A stretch of 64,000 bases of DNA, taken from positions 1-64,000 of the forward strand of contig JAKLEA010000027.1 in NCBI GenBank assembly GCA_022711755.1, written 5' to 3'. This DNA comes from Planctomycetota bacterium. GTDB lineage: Bacteria > Planctomycetota > Brocadiia > SM23-32 > JAKLEA01. This document shows, piece after piece, positions 8,324 through 17,494 of the stretch (position 1 is its first letter; the number at the start of each line of letters is the position of its first letter). The notes under the pieces are model-generated. The model saw only the letters and a program-made list of their open reading frames with translations. It did not search any database and was not told where the DNA came from. A program made the position numbers and the translations under genes.

Positions 8324-9514
8324 ATGAGCTGGCACGTGACTGACGAGCACATGAAACTTGGCAGGGAACTCGTGGCCGAGACGAAGGCCAACGGCGGGAT
8401 GGCGCCCGTGGACCTTGACCGATTCCACGCGGATCAGGAAATCGCGAGGAACAACCCCTTCGGGAAGGATATCCCGCAGTGCGCCCTCGGCATCCGCATG
8501 AGCGGGGAATGCGTCTACGCCGAACTCGGATACGACGAGGATTACTGGCGTTACGACCACGATGAGGCGTGGCGTCTTTCCCTCAACAAGGCTTACAATG
8601 ACAAGGCGGAGGCCATCATCGGCAAGAGGCTCCTGAACGAAGCGCCGGGGCGTCCCGACCTTCAATATCCTCCGGTCAAGCAACTGCACGATCTCTTCGA
8701 GGCGCAGCAGAAGTGGAGCACTAATTCCTGGTGGCTCGAGCAGTCCGCGCGAAATGAGTCGGAACTCGGCGCCCTGCTTGACCGCGTGGAGCGACGGCTG
8801 GAAAATCCGCGATCCTTCATGCTCCCCGCCAACTGGCAGGCCGAGAAAGAACGGCTAATGCCACTGGGCGTCAAGCCCCGGCTTTACAGGGGACAGCGCG
8901 GCCCCGTCACTTTCGCCTGCTCAATCTACGGACCTGAGAATTTGATTTTCCTCATCCAGGATAACAGGATGCTTGCGGGGCGGTTCCGCGACGTCATCCT
9001 GCGTTCCATGCTTGCCATCGGGCGTGTCATGGACGAAGAAGCAGGCTACACCCCGGAGAACGCGCCGCACGGATTCGGCTTCGCCGACGACAATTGCATG
9101 CTCCTGAATCAGGACATGTACGAGTTTTTCGGTTATCCTATCCTGAAAGGAATATTTGAGCGCTATTCGCCCGATCCCGGCGACGGACGCCACCAGCACT
9201 CGGATTCGGAAATGGCCCACCTGCTGCCGATCCTGGGCCGCTTGAACATGACGAGCGTCAACTTCGGCCCCCGCGTTCGCGCTGATGAAATCCGCGAATA
9301 CCTTCCCGGCGCCGTCATTGACGGGCAACTGGCCCCCTTCACTTTCAGCCGCAATGAGGAGGTCAACATGGTTGCCGAATTCGCCCGGGATTTCGAAATG
9401 ACCCGCCGCGCGCGAGGTCTCTGCTTCACAACGGCAGGCTCGATAAACAACGGCTCCCGCCTTACCGGCCTGCGCCTAATAATGGCAGCGATTCAGAGAT
9501 ACGGGCGTTTCTGA
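8324..9514 (+). CDS. UroD-superfamily protein, divergent
   Basis: 396 residues from ATG 8324, chosen because GGGAG sits 9 bases upstream; the open frame extends back to 8255 but has no ribosome site. The C-terminal half resembles uroporphyrinogen-decarboxylase-like proteins: FADDNCMLLNQDMYEFF, then RHQHSDSEMAHLLPIL, and the typical ending TTAGSINNGSRLTGLRLIMA. The N-terminal 200 residues do not match a family I can name. Histidine and aspartate residues in the GDGRHQHSDSEM segment take the place of the metal-site region in methyltransferase relatives. Reaction unknown. It stands alone and converges on the DUF1080 gene. Confidence 0.65.
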   Translation: MSWHVTDEHMKLGRELVAETKANGGMAPVDLDRFHADQEIARNNPFGKDIPQCALGIRMSGECVYAELGYDEDYWRYDHDEAWRLSLNKAYNDKAEAIIGKRLLNEAPGRPDLQYPPVKQLHDLFEAQQKWSTNSWWLEQSARNESELGALLDRVERRLENPRSFMLPANWQAEKERLMPLGVKPRLYRGQRGPVTFACSIYGPENLIFLIQDNRMLAGRFRDVILRSMLAIGRVMDEEAGYTPENAPHGFGFADDNCMLLNQDMYEFFGYPILKGIFERYSPDPGDGRHQHSDSEMAHLLPILGRLNMTSVNFGPRVRADEIREYLPGAVIDGQLAPFTFSRNEEVNMVAEFARDFEMTRRARGLCFTTAGSINNGSRLTGLRLIMAAIQRYGRF

Positions 9515-9615
9515 TTTTTCCCCGGCAAGAACATGAAGCCCGCGTCTGGATTCGCCAACGGCGTTGAAGCCGGGCGTCGGACGCGCTTAAGATAATCATC
9601 CTCCGGGGAGGGAGA

Positions 9616-10281
9616 TTATTTCGTCAGTTCCTTGATGCGCAGATTTCGGAATTCGATTACGTCCCCATGTCCCAGGAAACCGATGTGCCCCTTCTCGTTC
9701 TTCAGGCCGGGATGCTTGTTGCCGTCAATGGTTCCCTTCTCGCCGGCCTTGTCAATATCCGCGTCCACGATGGTCACGCCGTTGAGTACGACAGTGATCT
9801 GACGGCCCTTCGCCCTGATTTCCTCGGTGTTCCATTCGCCGACAGGCTTGAGTTGATCGCGTTTGGCCGGCACAACGCCGTATATCGAACCGTGAGCCTG
9901 ATACGGGCGGATGTCCTTGTATTTCGGATGCCGGTCGTCGAGAATCTGGATTTCCATACCCTCGTATGCGGCGTCGCCCTTGAGCGGAGCGCGAATGCCG
10001 ACTCCGTTGTTTGCGCCGGGCGTCAGTTTGAACTCAAACCGGAAAACGAAATCCGCATACTCCTTCTCCGTATAAAGGTTGCCGCCCGGCTTGCAGACAA
10101 GGTTGCCGTTCTCGACGATATAACCCTTCGTGTCGCCCACCCAGCCCGCAAGGTCCTTGCCGTTGAAGAGCGGGACAAAGCCCTCCTCCGACTTGTCCTC
10201 GGCAAACGATTGACAGGCAGGTCCGGCGATGCAAGACAAGACGGTCGCCAGGCCCATGATCCATTTCGCGCGAATGCTCAT
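9616..10281 (-). CDS. Secreted DUF1080 (3-keto-disaccharide hydrolase-like) protein
   Basis: 221 residues from ATG 10281, which has GGAAGGAG directly upstream; an ATG at 10308 is less likely. An N-terminal signal peptide (MSIRAKWIMGLATVLSCIAG) precedes the PF06439 fold: GFVPLFNGKDLAGW, then KLTPGANNGVGIRAP, GMEIQILDD and HGSIYGVVPA, the normal order for DUF1080. Such proteins are laminin-G/concanavalin-like domains that hydrolyse or bind oxidised disaccharides in the periplasm or outside the cell, and are very common in Planctomycetota, Lentisphaerota and Verrucomicrobiota. Monocistronic, convergent with the UroD-like gene. Confidence 0.85.
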   Translation of the reverse strand: MSIRAKWIMGLATVLSCIAGPACQSFAEDKSEEGFVPLFNGKDLAGWVGDTKGYIVENGNLVCKPGGNLYTEKEYADFVFRFEFKLTPGANNGVGIRAPLKGDAAYEGMEIQILDDRHPKYKDIRPYQAHGSIYGVVPAKRDQLKPVGEWNTEEIRAKGRQITVVLNGVTIVDADIDKAGEKGTIDGNKHPGLKNEKGHIGFLGHGDVIEFRNLRIKELTK

Positions 10282-10829
10282 TTTCTCTCTCCTTCCATTA
10301 TGCGGCAAAGCGGAGCGTCATCCCTGATCGGGATTTTCTTCTCGGTTTCTCGCTGCCCTGAATTCTCAAATTCACCTGATGCCTGTGTCAAGCACATTTC
10401 GCAAGGCCCGTTCAGACGGATGCGCCCACGCAGACGGGCATGTTCATTCCAGAAATCAAGCAACAGACAAGCCCGCCGACCGTCACAATCAGGGAAATCC
10501 CCCCGCTTGTCACTTGCGTGACATCCTCCCCCCGCCGCTGCAACGTCACAGAATCCCGGCGGGTTTCTCCGCGCGGCGGGGGGAGGTCGCCTCGGTGGAG
10601 GCGGAAGGGTGGCATATGGAAACGCCATCGTCGCAGGCGCGTGATTCAGCTACCCGGATAAATGGGCACACCCGTTCAGACCGGCATGGGTATGGACGCA
10701 TTACAGTAGAAGAGCGATCAGAGCGGACTTTGCAGCGGAAAGAGCTTGTGAAACAGGCATACATGAGAGGAAAATCCGCATGTCATTGGAGAATGGACCA
10801 TGGAACATGCTTGCAAGGGAGCGACACTC
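10282..10829. other. Intergenic gap with a strong inverted repeat
   Basis: About 550 bases between the divergent DUF1080 and HAD genes. It should contain promoters for both, but I see no convincing -35/-10 pair. The only outstanding structure is the 14-bp perfect inverted repeat at 10525-10586. Open frames here have no ribosome site and no family resemblance. Confidence 0.5.
10525..10586. repeat. 14-bp perfect inverted repeat (hairpin)
   Basis: CCTCCCCCCGCCGC (10525-10538) is exactly complementary to GCGGCGGGGGGAGG (10573-10586), separated by 34 bases. The loop contains a second partial repeat (CCCGGCGGG). No T-tract follows on either strand, so it is not a standard terminator. Confidence 0.75.
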
Positions 10830-11561
10830 ATGCGCTACGATGCGCTGCTGTTTGATTTCGACGGACTGCTGATGGACACGGAGGCGATTCATATCGTCGC
10901 GTGGGAGGTCTACCTGAAGGAATACGGGCTGAGGGCCACGGAAGAGCAGCTTGCGCACGGCGTGGGGATGACGGACGCGAGGGTCGCGGAGAACTTCAAG
11001 GCGATGCTGGGACTGAAGCCGGCCATCTCTAAGATCGTTTCTGACAAGGCGGACATCTATTACCGGATGCTGGGGGAGGCGGACCTCCGACCGTTGCCGG
11101 GTGTGGTTGACCTTCTGGCCGGGGGAACAAAGGCGGGCTTTGCGCTGGGCGTATGCTCAAGCTCACAGAGCCGGGAGGTTGAGCTGGGGCTGAGGCGCAT
11201 GTTGGAAGGCATGAGCAGGCGGGGCGAGGGGAACCTTCCCGCCGACCCGCGCAAGGTCTTCCGGCACATATGCTGCGGGGACGTCGTTGAGGCCACGCGG
11301 CGCAAGCCGGAGCCTGATCTTTACCTTCTTGCCGCAAAGGCGATGGGCGTTGCGCCGGGGAAGTGCCTGGCGCTGGAGGATTCGCCATCCGGCTCGAAAG
11401 CGGCGGTCGCGGCCGGGATGGGCTGCGTATGCGCGCTGACAAGATATACCCGGAATATGGAATTCCCGGAAGGCGTCAGGAAGGTCAATTCGTTAGCCGA
11501 GGTGGCCGCCGATCCGGAGAGATTCGGGCTGCCGTTCAGCCGCGCTTCGGCAGTCCCCTGA
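10830..11561 (+). CDS. HAD-superfamily hydrolase (beta-phosphoglucomutase-like)
   Basis: 243 residues from ATG 10830, with AAGGGAG 8 bases upstream; an ATG at 10800 would add ten residues. Motif I is DFDGLLMDTE (nucleophile Asp and acid Asp plus the subfamily-I DTE). Motif II lies in LGVCSSSQSREVE, motif III Lys in RRKPEPDLYLLAA, and motif IV is CLALEDSPSGSKAAVAAGM. A cap domain follows motif I. This is the phosphatase/phosphomutase group acting on small sugar phosphates. The end overlaps the convergent radical SAM gene by 26 bases. The exact substrate is not predictable. Confidence 0.87.
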   Translation: MRYDALLFDFDGLLMDTEAIHIVAWEVYLKEYGLRATEEQLAHGVGMTDARVAENFKAMLGLKPAISKIVSDKADIYYRMLGEADLRPLPGVVDLLAGGTKAGFALGVCSSSQSREVELGLRRMLEGMSRRGEGNLPADPRKVFRHICCGDVVEATRRKPEPDLYLLAAKAMGVAPGKCLALEDSPSGSKAAVAAGMGCVCALTRYTRNMEFPEGVRKVNSLAEVAADPERFGLPFSRASAVP

Positions 11562-12633
11562 TGCAGTCTTCAACGTCGAGACCCATCCTCCGCTGCCAGA
11601 ACATTGCCTCGGTTATCTGCCCGCTGTACCAGCAACCGGGGCACAACCCGCGCTTCGTCATCGCCCGGGCCAGCCCCATGCGGCGGGAGTTCCATATTTC
11701 GCGCAATCCGGCTTTGCGCAGGTTTCCAACCGGGGGCATGCTGCAACACGCTCTCACATCGCCGGAGAGCGCTATATCAACCTCTGTCCAGCCGGCCATG
11801 CAGGGGCTGAGCCTGAGGCGGCGGCTGCGAAGAGCGTCGCCCGCGTGGCGCAGGAGCGTCTTGTCGGCATAGAGCAGGACGTCGTCCGGATCGCTCTCGA
11901 TCACAAGGCTCAGATTATTCTCGATTTCGCGGATCACGTCCTCGGACGGCCAAAGCTCCATGATACGGTCTTCGATGCCGCGGACGAGTTTCAGCGGATG
12001 CCAGGTCATCTGCCAGGAGCGCGCCCGCGCGTAGTCCAGCAGGGGCAGGATGTCCGGGGCATTCGCCGCGCTCAGTGTTGACGTAAGGAGTCCCCATACG
12101 CGCCCCTCATTGCGCCACTTCTCCAGCGCGGCGAGAGTCTTCATCACGCCGTCCATCTCGATTCCGCGAATTCGTTTATATTTTACCGGGTCGAGCGTAT
12201 CTACGCTGACTTCGATTGCGTTCAGACCGGCATCAAGAAGTTCTTCAAGGCGATCAACGGCGTCGAATGCCCCATTGGTGACGATAATGCTGTAAAGCCC
12301 GGTTTCGGCGCACGTCCGGATGATCTCCGCCATGCCCCCGCAGAGCGTAGGCTCACCGCCGGAGATGCCGACTACGCGGCCTCCCATCTGCGCAAATTCC
12401 CGGAGTGCGCGGCAGAGCATTGGCGCGTCAATATCCCCCGCCGGATGGTCCCAGGCGGGGCAATACAAGCAGCGGGAGTTGCATCGCCCCGTGCCGACGA
12501 CGAAGCATACCAGCGGATTCGGGACGGGGCCGCCGCCGGATAGCGCCTTAGACAGACGATCGGTGTATCCGGCGGCCTCCCCGCCGGCCGGCCGGGATGC
12601 GGCCTCGATGCGGACAGGCTGGTTGCGCTTCAC
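11536..12633 (-). CDS. Radical SAM protein with C-terminal Cys-rich (SPASM/Twitch-like) region
   Basis: 365 residues from a GTG. The radical SAM iron-sulfur motif is CNSRCLYC (Cys 51, 55, 58), followed by GISGGEPTLCGGM and EVSVDTLDPVKYKRIRG, typical of the SAM-binding barrel. The C-terminal part has Cys in SPCMAGWTEVDIALSGDVRACCSMP and GLCPGCWYSG, consistent with an auxiliary cluster. It follows the GH38 gene by 18 bases, so the two are probably co-transcribed. No precursor-peptide gene is visible beside it. Possible roles include sulfatase-type maturation or sugar/peptide modification; none is demonstrated. Confidence 0.8.
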   Translation of the reverse strand: MKRNQPVRIEAASRPAGGEAAGYTDRLSKALSGGGPVPNPLVCFVVGTGRCNSRCLYCPAWDHPAGDIDAPMLCRALREFAQMGGRVVGISGGEPTLCGGMAEIIRTCAETGLYSIIVTNGAFDAVDRLEELLDAGLNAIEVSVDTLDPVKYKRIRGIEMDGVMKTLAALEKWRNEGRVWGLLTSTLSAANAPDILPLLDYARARSWQMTWHPLKLVRGIEDRIMELWPSEDVIREIENNLSLVIESDPDDVLLYADKTLLRHAGDALRSRRLRLSPCMAGWTEVDIALSGDVRACCSMPPVGNLRKAGLREIWNSRRMGLARAMTKRGLCPGCWYSGQITEAMFWQRRMGLDVEDCIRGLPKRG

Positions 12634-12651
12634 GTGATGCCGGGAATCCCT

Positions 12652-15378
12652 TTACTTCCAGAGCGAAAACGGATTCGTGTAGCCGTGCCTTCCGCCATCA
12701 GCCGGTGCGAATCCGTAGGTCAGGCCGATGGTGACTATACGCTTCGGGCCGGCCTTCAGGCGGACTTTGCATCCCTCCAGCTTCAACGGCTGGCCGGGAG
12801 CTTCATCAATGGCAAGCAGCCTGGCGGAATCCGGCGCGACGCCTAGCGTGACGGTCGGCTGGATTGCGCTGTCGGAAAGGTTCACGAACCGCAGGACGAT
12901 TTCGTCCCGCCCTTCGGCGCGTTTGACGGAGGTCAGGACAAACATCGGATCGCTGGACGACGCGAAGCTCAAGGCCCGGGGCAGGTCGCCCGCGCAATGG
13001 AATTGCGGACAGGTGATCGCCCGAATGCCGTCCGAAAACGCAGCGGCCTCCTTCATCACGCCGCCGCTTCGCCAGTCGCCCTTGTGCGGGCAAACCGCGT
13101 AATCGAAGGTGAACTCCCCTTGCGCCTGCGCTGAGCCGCCGTATTGCAGATCCGGCTCGCGGAAGACCGCCAGGGTTGCTCGCAGCAGCGTCACGGCAAT
13201 CGTGCGGCGGGGATCGTCAATGACGAAGGATTCCGGCAAGCCGAGGTTGAACACGGCCAGTCCGCCTTTGCCGTCGGATACGTCAGTAAAGGCGCGCTGC
13301 GGGATGTTTCCGTTCCAGAAGACCTCCTTCGCCGGGCGCTTGATCGGCCTGCGGACGACATCGTAGACCGATTCGGCGTCCGAGTATTCCGCCGCGACGT
13401 CCGTCGGGAACAGGACGCGGAGCCTGTGGTCCTTCGCATTGTTGTTCACAGTGGTTCTGAACTCGACGCGGCGCGAGCCTTTGCGCAATGTAACGTCGCA
13501 GACGATCGGAAGCGCGACGCGCTCGGTGCGGCGGGCGCGGTTGTTGTCCGTGGCGGAGACAGGGACGGACATCGAGAACTCGGCGCGGCAGGTCGCGGAA
13601 AGCGGGCCGTTCTCAACGGTTGAGATGCGTCCCGGCGCGCCTGCGCTGTAGATGATTTCGTCTTTTTCCGGCGCGGCGTAGTCGTAACTGTGCCCGGCCT
13701 CTCCGCCGTCCTCGAAGACGTTGAGTCCGGTGAACAGGCGTCTGGCCGCTTTGTCCAGAACGTCCACCCTTCCGTCCGGAGCGAGCGTAACCTTGAGATG
13801 TTCGTTCTCCATGCATCCGGGGCTTTGAGCGATCCAGTTGCTCATGTCCGGCGCTGAATCCGCCGGCGGAGCGCCGATGCCGTCCCTTGCCTCCGGCCTT
13901 ATAGGTCGGACTTCAAGCAGCGCGTAACCGCAGGCCGGCAGCTTTACCGGCGCAAGCGTCACGTCCAGTTTGCGCGCGGGGAACCTGTTCGGCAGATTGT
14001 GCGACTTCAGTATCAGCATCCCCTCGCGGCGCTGTGAATGGACCTGATACGGGACAGCCCGGCCTTCGGGGTCGAGTACCTGGAAGACGTTGAAATCGGC
14101 GTCCTTTGCGGGCAATTCCAGCTTCAGTCTCAGGGACTCCTCCCGCTCGAATCCCGACGGGTTGACGACCATGAGCGCGTGGCTGTCCTTTTGGAAGCCT
14201 GATGCTGCAATGCGTCCGCAGACGTTCTGCATGCCCCGGTCGGCAAGCCTTCCAGCGATGATTGCGGCCTGCTCAAACCGCGTGGCCATATCCTTATGGA
14301 CCTGGTTGACCGAGCATCCGCATATGGAATCGTGCGGGTGGCACTGAAGCACATGTCTCCAGGCGTGCCAGAGGAAGTCGGAGTCATAGCATCCGCCGGC
14401 CAGCCAGCCCATCGCCTGAAGCGGCTCGGAGTAGCGCTCAAGCAGCGTTTCGCAAAGCTGGTTGAGTTGTTTGAGTTCGATGTGCGTGCTCAGCGTTCCG
14501 GAGAGCAGAGAACCCTGGCGCTGCTCGCGCAGTTCCCCGCGCATGACCTTGAGTTTGCGTCCCGGCGCGCCTTTGGCCGCGTTCTTCAACTGCTCCATGT
14601 ATTCCGGCAGCGTGCTGTGCGCGACCTCAAAGTCCACGTCCTGCCCGAACCAGATTTGATTGACCGCAGGCAGCGTCCGGGAAAGATGCTCGTCGGCGAA
14701 GAGATGGTCGCATCCGTTCATCATCGCGCAGTGCGGAATGGTCGAGTAGCGGGCCGCGTGTTCGCCCCGCTCTTTCAAGTAGGCGGCGGCGTCTTCCGGC
14801 TTCTCCGGGATCATCTGCGCGTTGTTGTACCAGCCGGCCATGTGATGGGACAGGACGCGAGACCCGTCCGGGCTTTCCCACCAGAATTCCGATTTGTTCT
14901 CAAGCCCGTCCAGCGTTATGCCACGGCCCATGATGGCCGTGCCGACGCCGAACCCGTCAAGTATCTGGGGCATCTGCCCGATGTGCCCGAACTGGTCGGC
15001 GACGTATCCGACCAGCATCCTGTTGCCGCCGAAGCTCTCGCAGATCGCCTTGCCGAGAAGCATGTTCCGGACGATTGACTCGGCGCTGACGAGGGCCATG
15101 TCATTGAGGAGGTAGAACGGGCCTATCAGCAGGCGGCCGGAGCGGATGTGCCGGTCAAGCCGCTGCCGGTTTTGCGGTCTTATCTCAAGATAGTCCTCCA
15201 GCGGCACAGTCTGGCCGTCGAGGTGGAAGGCCACGTAATCAGGATCGCGGTCCAGCAGATCCAGAAGGCGGTCAATACAGTCTGTGAGGGTCATGCGGAA
15301 GCCCTGGAATGGAAGGTACCATTCCCGGTCCCAGTGGGTGTGTGAGATTACATGCAGTTTGATCTTTGTCCTGGCCAT
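12652..15378 (-). CDS. GH38 alpha-mannosidase
   Basis: 908 residues, standard for bacterial GH38. The N-terminal catalytic domain opens with VISHTHWDREW (residues 10-20), whose His15 and Asp17 are zinc ligands in this family, and the nucleophile Asp is in VADQFGHIGQMPQIL (Asp128). Central His-rich segment HPHDSICGCSVNQVH contains another conserved zinc ligand. The C-terminal half is beta-sandwich. No signal peptide, so it should act in the cytoplasm on imported mannosides. Head gene of a two-gene unit with the radical SAM gene. Confidence 0.92.
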   Translation of the reverse strand: MARTKIKLHVISHTHWDREWYLPFQGFRMTLTDCIDRLLDLLDRDPDYVAFHLDGQTVPLEDYLEIRPQNRQRLDRHIRSGRLLIGPFYLLNDMALVSAESIVRNMLLGKAICESFGGNRMLVGYVADQFGHIGQMPQILDGFGVGTAIMGRGITLDGLENKSEFWWESPDGSRVLSHHMAGWYNNAQMIPEKPEDAAAYLKERGEHAARYSTIPHCAMMNGCDHLFADEHLSRTLPAVNQIWFGQDVDFEVAHSTLPEYMEQLKNAAKGAPGRKLKVMRGELREQRQGSLLSGTLSTHIELKQLNQLCETLLERYSEPLQAMGWLAGGCYDSDFLWHAWRHVLQCHPHDSICGCSVNQVHKDMATRFEQAAIIAGRLADRGMQNVCGRIAASGFQKDSHALMVVNPSGFEREESLRLKLELPAKDADFNVFQVLDPEGRAVPYQVHSQRREGMLILKSHNLPNRFPARKLDVTLAPVKLPACGYALLEVRPIRPEARDGIGAPPADSAPDMSNWIAQSPGCMENEHLKVTLAPDGRVDVLDKAARRLFTGLNVFEDGGEAGHSYDYAAPEKDEIIYSAGAPGRISTVENGPLSATCRAEFSMSVPVSATDNNRARRTERVALPIVCDVTLRKGSRRVEFRTTVNNNAKDHRLRVLFPTDVAAEYSDAESVYDVVRRPIKRPAKEVFWNGNIPQRAFTDVSDGKGGLAVFNLGLPESFVIDDPRRTIAVTLLRATLAVFREPDLQYGGSAQAQGEFTFDYAVCPHKGDWRSGGVMKEAAAFSDGIRAITCPQFHCAGDLPRALSFASSSDPMFVLTSVKRAEGRDEIVLRFVNLSDSAIQPTVTLGVAPDSARLLAIDEAPGQPLKLEGCKVRLKAGPKRIVTIGLTYGFAPADGGRHGYTNPFSLWK

Positions 15379-15750
15379 TGTGTCGCCCTTGTTGTCATGA
15401 GCCTGCGGGATTCATCCCCGCGCGTAGTAGAAAGGCAGTTTGCGAAGTATAGCCGGTAAATACGTTGAAAGCCAAGCGCTGCGAAAGTGGAAAAGGCTTC
15501 AAAACAACAAACAGTCCGGCAGTGGAAATGAAAGCACCGCCGTAGCCGCGTGATAGTTTTCCGATTCATTACGCCCAAGCAGGCGATCCCGAGCTATCTT
15601 CGGCTCATCACCATGAAGTTGACGCATCTCTCCACATTTGATAGCATTCCCACGTCGTTTGTCTTTTTCAAGATAGGACTATCCGCCGCCTTCCCACGCG
15701 AGGCTCCTCAAGCCTGCGAGGGGGATGGTCTGGATTCGCCGCGCGCAATA
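15379..15750. other. Intergenic gap between divergent GH38 and FHA-phosphatase genes
   Basis: About 370 bases. The plus-strand frame of the downstream gene stays open back to 15550, but that stretch lacks a ribosome site and does not look like protein. A candidate promoter lies at 15619-15647. Confidence 0.5.
15619..15647 (+). promoter_or_regulatory. Candidate sigma-70 promoter for the signalling cluster
   Basis: TTGACG (15619-15624), 17-base spacer, TAGCAT (15642-15647): five and four matches to consensus. Predicted transcript starts about 100 bases before the ATG at 15751. Confidence 0.4.
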
Positions 15751-17463
15751 ATGCCTCGAACGACTGAAAGACAACCAGCGCCCGTCCTTTTGATTGTCAA
15801 CGGCCCCGACACCGGCAGGCAGTTCCCCCTTGGGGAGATGACGGTCATCGGACGCAGCGTTGACGCGGACGTCTCTCTCCAGGACGTCACGGTCTCCCGT
15901 CAGCACGCCCATATCATCAAGCTCCCCGCCGGTTTCATGCTTCAGGACTTGAACAGCGGCAACGGCACATGGATAAACCATCGCAGGATCGGCGAAAAGA
16001 TGTTGCAGAACGGGGACGAGTTCCAGGTCGGGGACACGATTCTGCGCTTCACTGATGTTTCAAAGGCGGAATATTCGCCCACCCAAACGCAACTGACAAT
16101 CATGGATGAGGATATGGAAGGCGGCTCCACGATGGTCATGGACACCGTGGACGTCGAGAAGGCCCATGACAGGCGCAGTTCGGATGCGGGGAAGGACCTG
16201 GAGCTGGTCTCGCGCCGTCTGAAGGCCATGACTGAAATCAGCGGCGCGCTCACCACGACACTGGAAGAGGGCGCGCTGCTTCAGAAGATACTTCAAAAGC
16301 TCTTCGAGGTCTTCCCGAACGCCGACCGCGGTTTTGTCATCCTGAAGGACGCGACGACAGGGCAACTGGCCCCCCGAGCCGCGCACGGCAGGCGGGGGCG
16401 GCTGGCACTGGAGTCGGTAGCCATAAGCAGGACCATCGTCAGCGCCGTCCTGCGGGAGAAGAAGGCTGTCCTAAGCAAGGACGCCATGAACGACGAGCGC
16501 TTTGCCGAGGGGGCTAGCATCGTGAACCTTCAGATGCGCTCGGTCATGTGCGCCCCGCTGATATCGGGGGATGAAATCCTGGGGATCATCCATCTGGACA
16601 CGCAGCAGGCCGGCAGCTTTTTCAACGCCGACGACCTGTCCCTCCTGGCCGGGGTCGCGTCGCAGGTGGCGCTTGCGGCCAACAGCGCGCGGCTTCACGA
16701 TCGCCTGATGAGGCAGCAGCGCCTTGAGCAGGACCTGCGATACGCCAACCGAATACAGCACAGCTTCCTGCCGAAGAAACCGCCGGACTCAAGCGTCTTC
16801 AGCTTCAGCAACTCATACCGCACGGCGCTGGAGGTCGGCGGAGACCTTTACGACTTCATCCGCGTGAGCCAGGATGAGATTCTGGTAGCGGTCGGCGACG
16901 TGAGCGGCAAGGGGATACCAGCCGCGCTGATGATGGCCAAGGTTTCCAGCGACATGCGCTTCACTGCGGTGGCAGAGCGGGATATGACGCGCATGATGTC
17001 TCGCCTGAACGAAAGCTTCCTGGAGTCCTCGACTGAGGACGCCTTCGTAACGCTGCTGCTCCTGCTCCTGAACGAAAAGACCCTCAACATGCGGATCGCC
17101 AGCGCCGGGCACTACTTCCCCATCCTCAAGCGCGGCATTCTGAGCGGGATTGAAATCCCCTCCCGCGACACAAGCGGCTTCCCCATCGGCGTGGTTCCTG
17201 AAGCCGAATACGAGATTCAGGACGTTCAACTGGAACCAGGCGACGTATTCATCGCCTATACAGACGGAATTATCGAGGCGATGAACGCATCCAAGAGCTG
17301 CTACGGGACCGACCGCCTGAAGGAAGTCATGCGCAACAGCGTCAAGGACGCGCGCGGACTGACCGAGGAGATTCTGAACGACCTGCGCAACTTCATCGGC
17401 TCCAGCAGGCAGAGCGATGACATCACCCTCGTCAGCGTCCAGGTGGCTGAAGCAGGAAAATAA
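15751..17463 (+). CDS. FHA-GAF-PP2C (SpoIIE/RsbU-type) signalling phosphatase
   Basis: 570 residues from ATG 15751; this start is chosen because the FHA fold begins a dozen residues later, though no clear ribosome site precedes it. FHA domain, about residues 10-95: GRSVDADVSLQDVTVSRQHA and LNSGNGTWINHRRI. GAF domain, about 155-320: VFPNADRGFVILKD and VMCAPLISGDEILGIIH. PP2C/SpoIIE domain, about 345-568: EVGGDLYDFI, VGDVSGKGIPAALMMAKV, and a C-terminal YTDGIIEAMN and QSDDITLV, which supply metal-binding Asp residues. It likely removes phosphate from an anti-sigma-antagonist or kinase substrate in response to a phosphothreonine or ligand. Followed by two Ser/Thr kinases on the same strand. Confidence 0.88.
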   Translation: MPRTTERQPAPVLLIVNGPDTGRQFPLGEMTVIGRSVDADVSLQDVTVSRQHAHIIKLPAGFMLQDLNSGNGTWINHRRIGEKMLQNGDEFQVGDTILRFTDVSKAEYSPTQTQLTIMDEDMEGGSTMVMDTVDVEKAHDRRSSDAGKDLELVSRRLKAMTEISGALTTTLEEGALLQKILQKLFEVFPNADRGFVILKDATTGQLAPRAAHGRRGRLALESVAISRTIVSAVLREKKAVLSKDAMNDERFAEGASIVNLQMRSVMCAPLISGDEILGIIHLDTQQAGSFFNADDLSLLAGVASQVALAANSARLHDRLMRQQRLEQDLRYANRIQHSFLPKKPPDSSVFSFSNSYRTALEVGGDLYDFIRVSQDEILVAVGDVSGKGIPAALMMAKVSSDMRFTAVAERDMTRMMSRLNESFLESSTEDAFVTLLLLLLNEKTLNMRIASAGHYFPILKRGILSGIEIPSRDTSGFPIGVVPEAEYEIQDVQLEPGDVFIAYTDGIIEAMNASKSCYGTDRLKEVMRNSVKDARGLTEEILNDLRNFIGSSRQSDDITLVSVQVAEAGK

Positions 17464-17494
17464 GCCGATTGCCCGAACATTTGAGCATTCGAAG

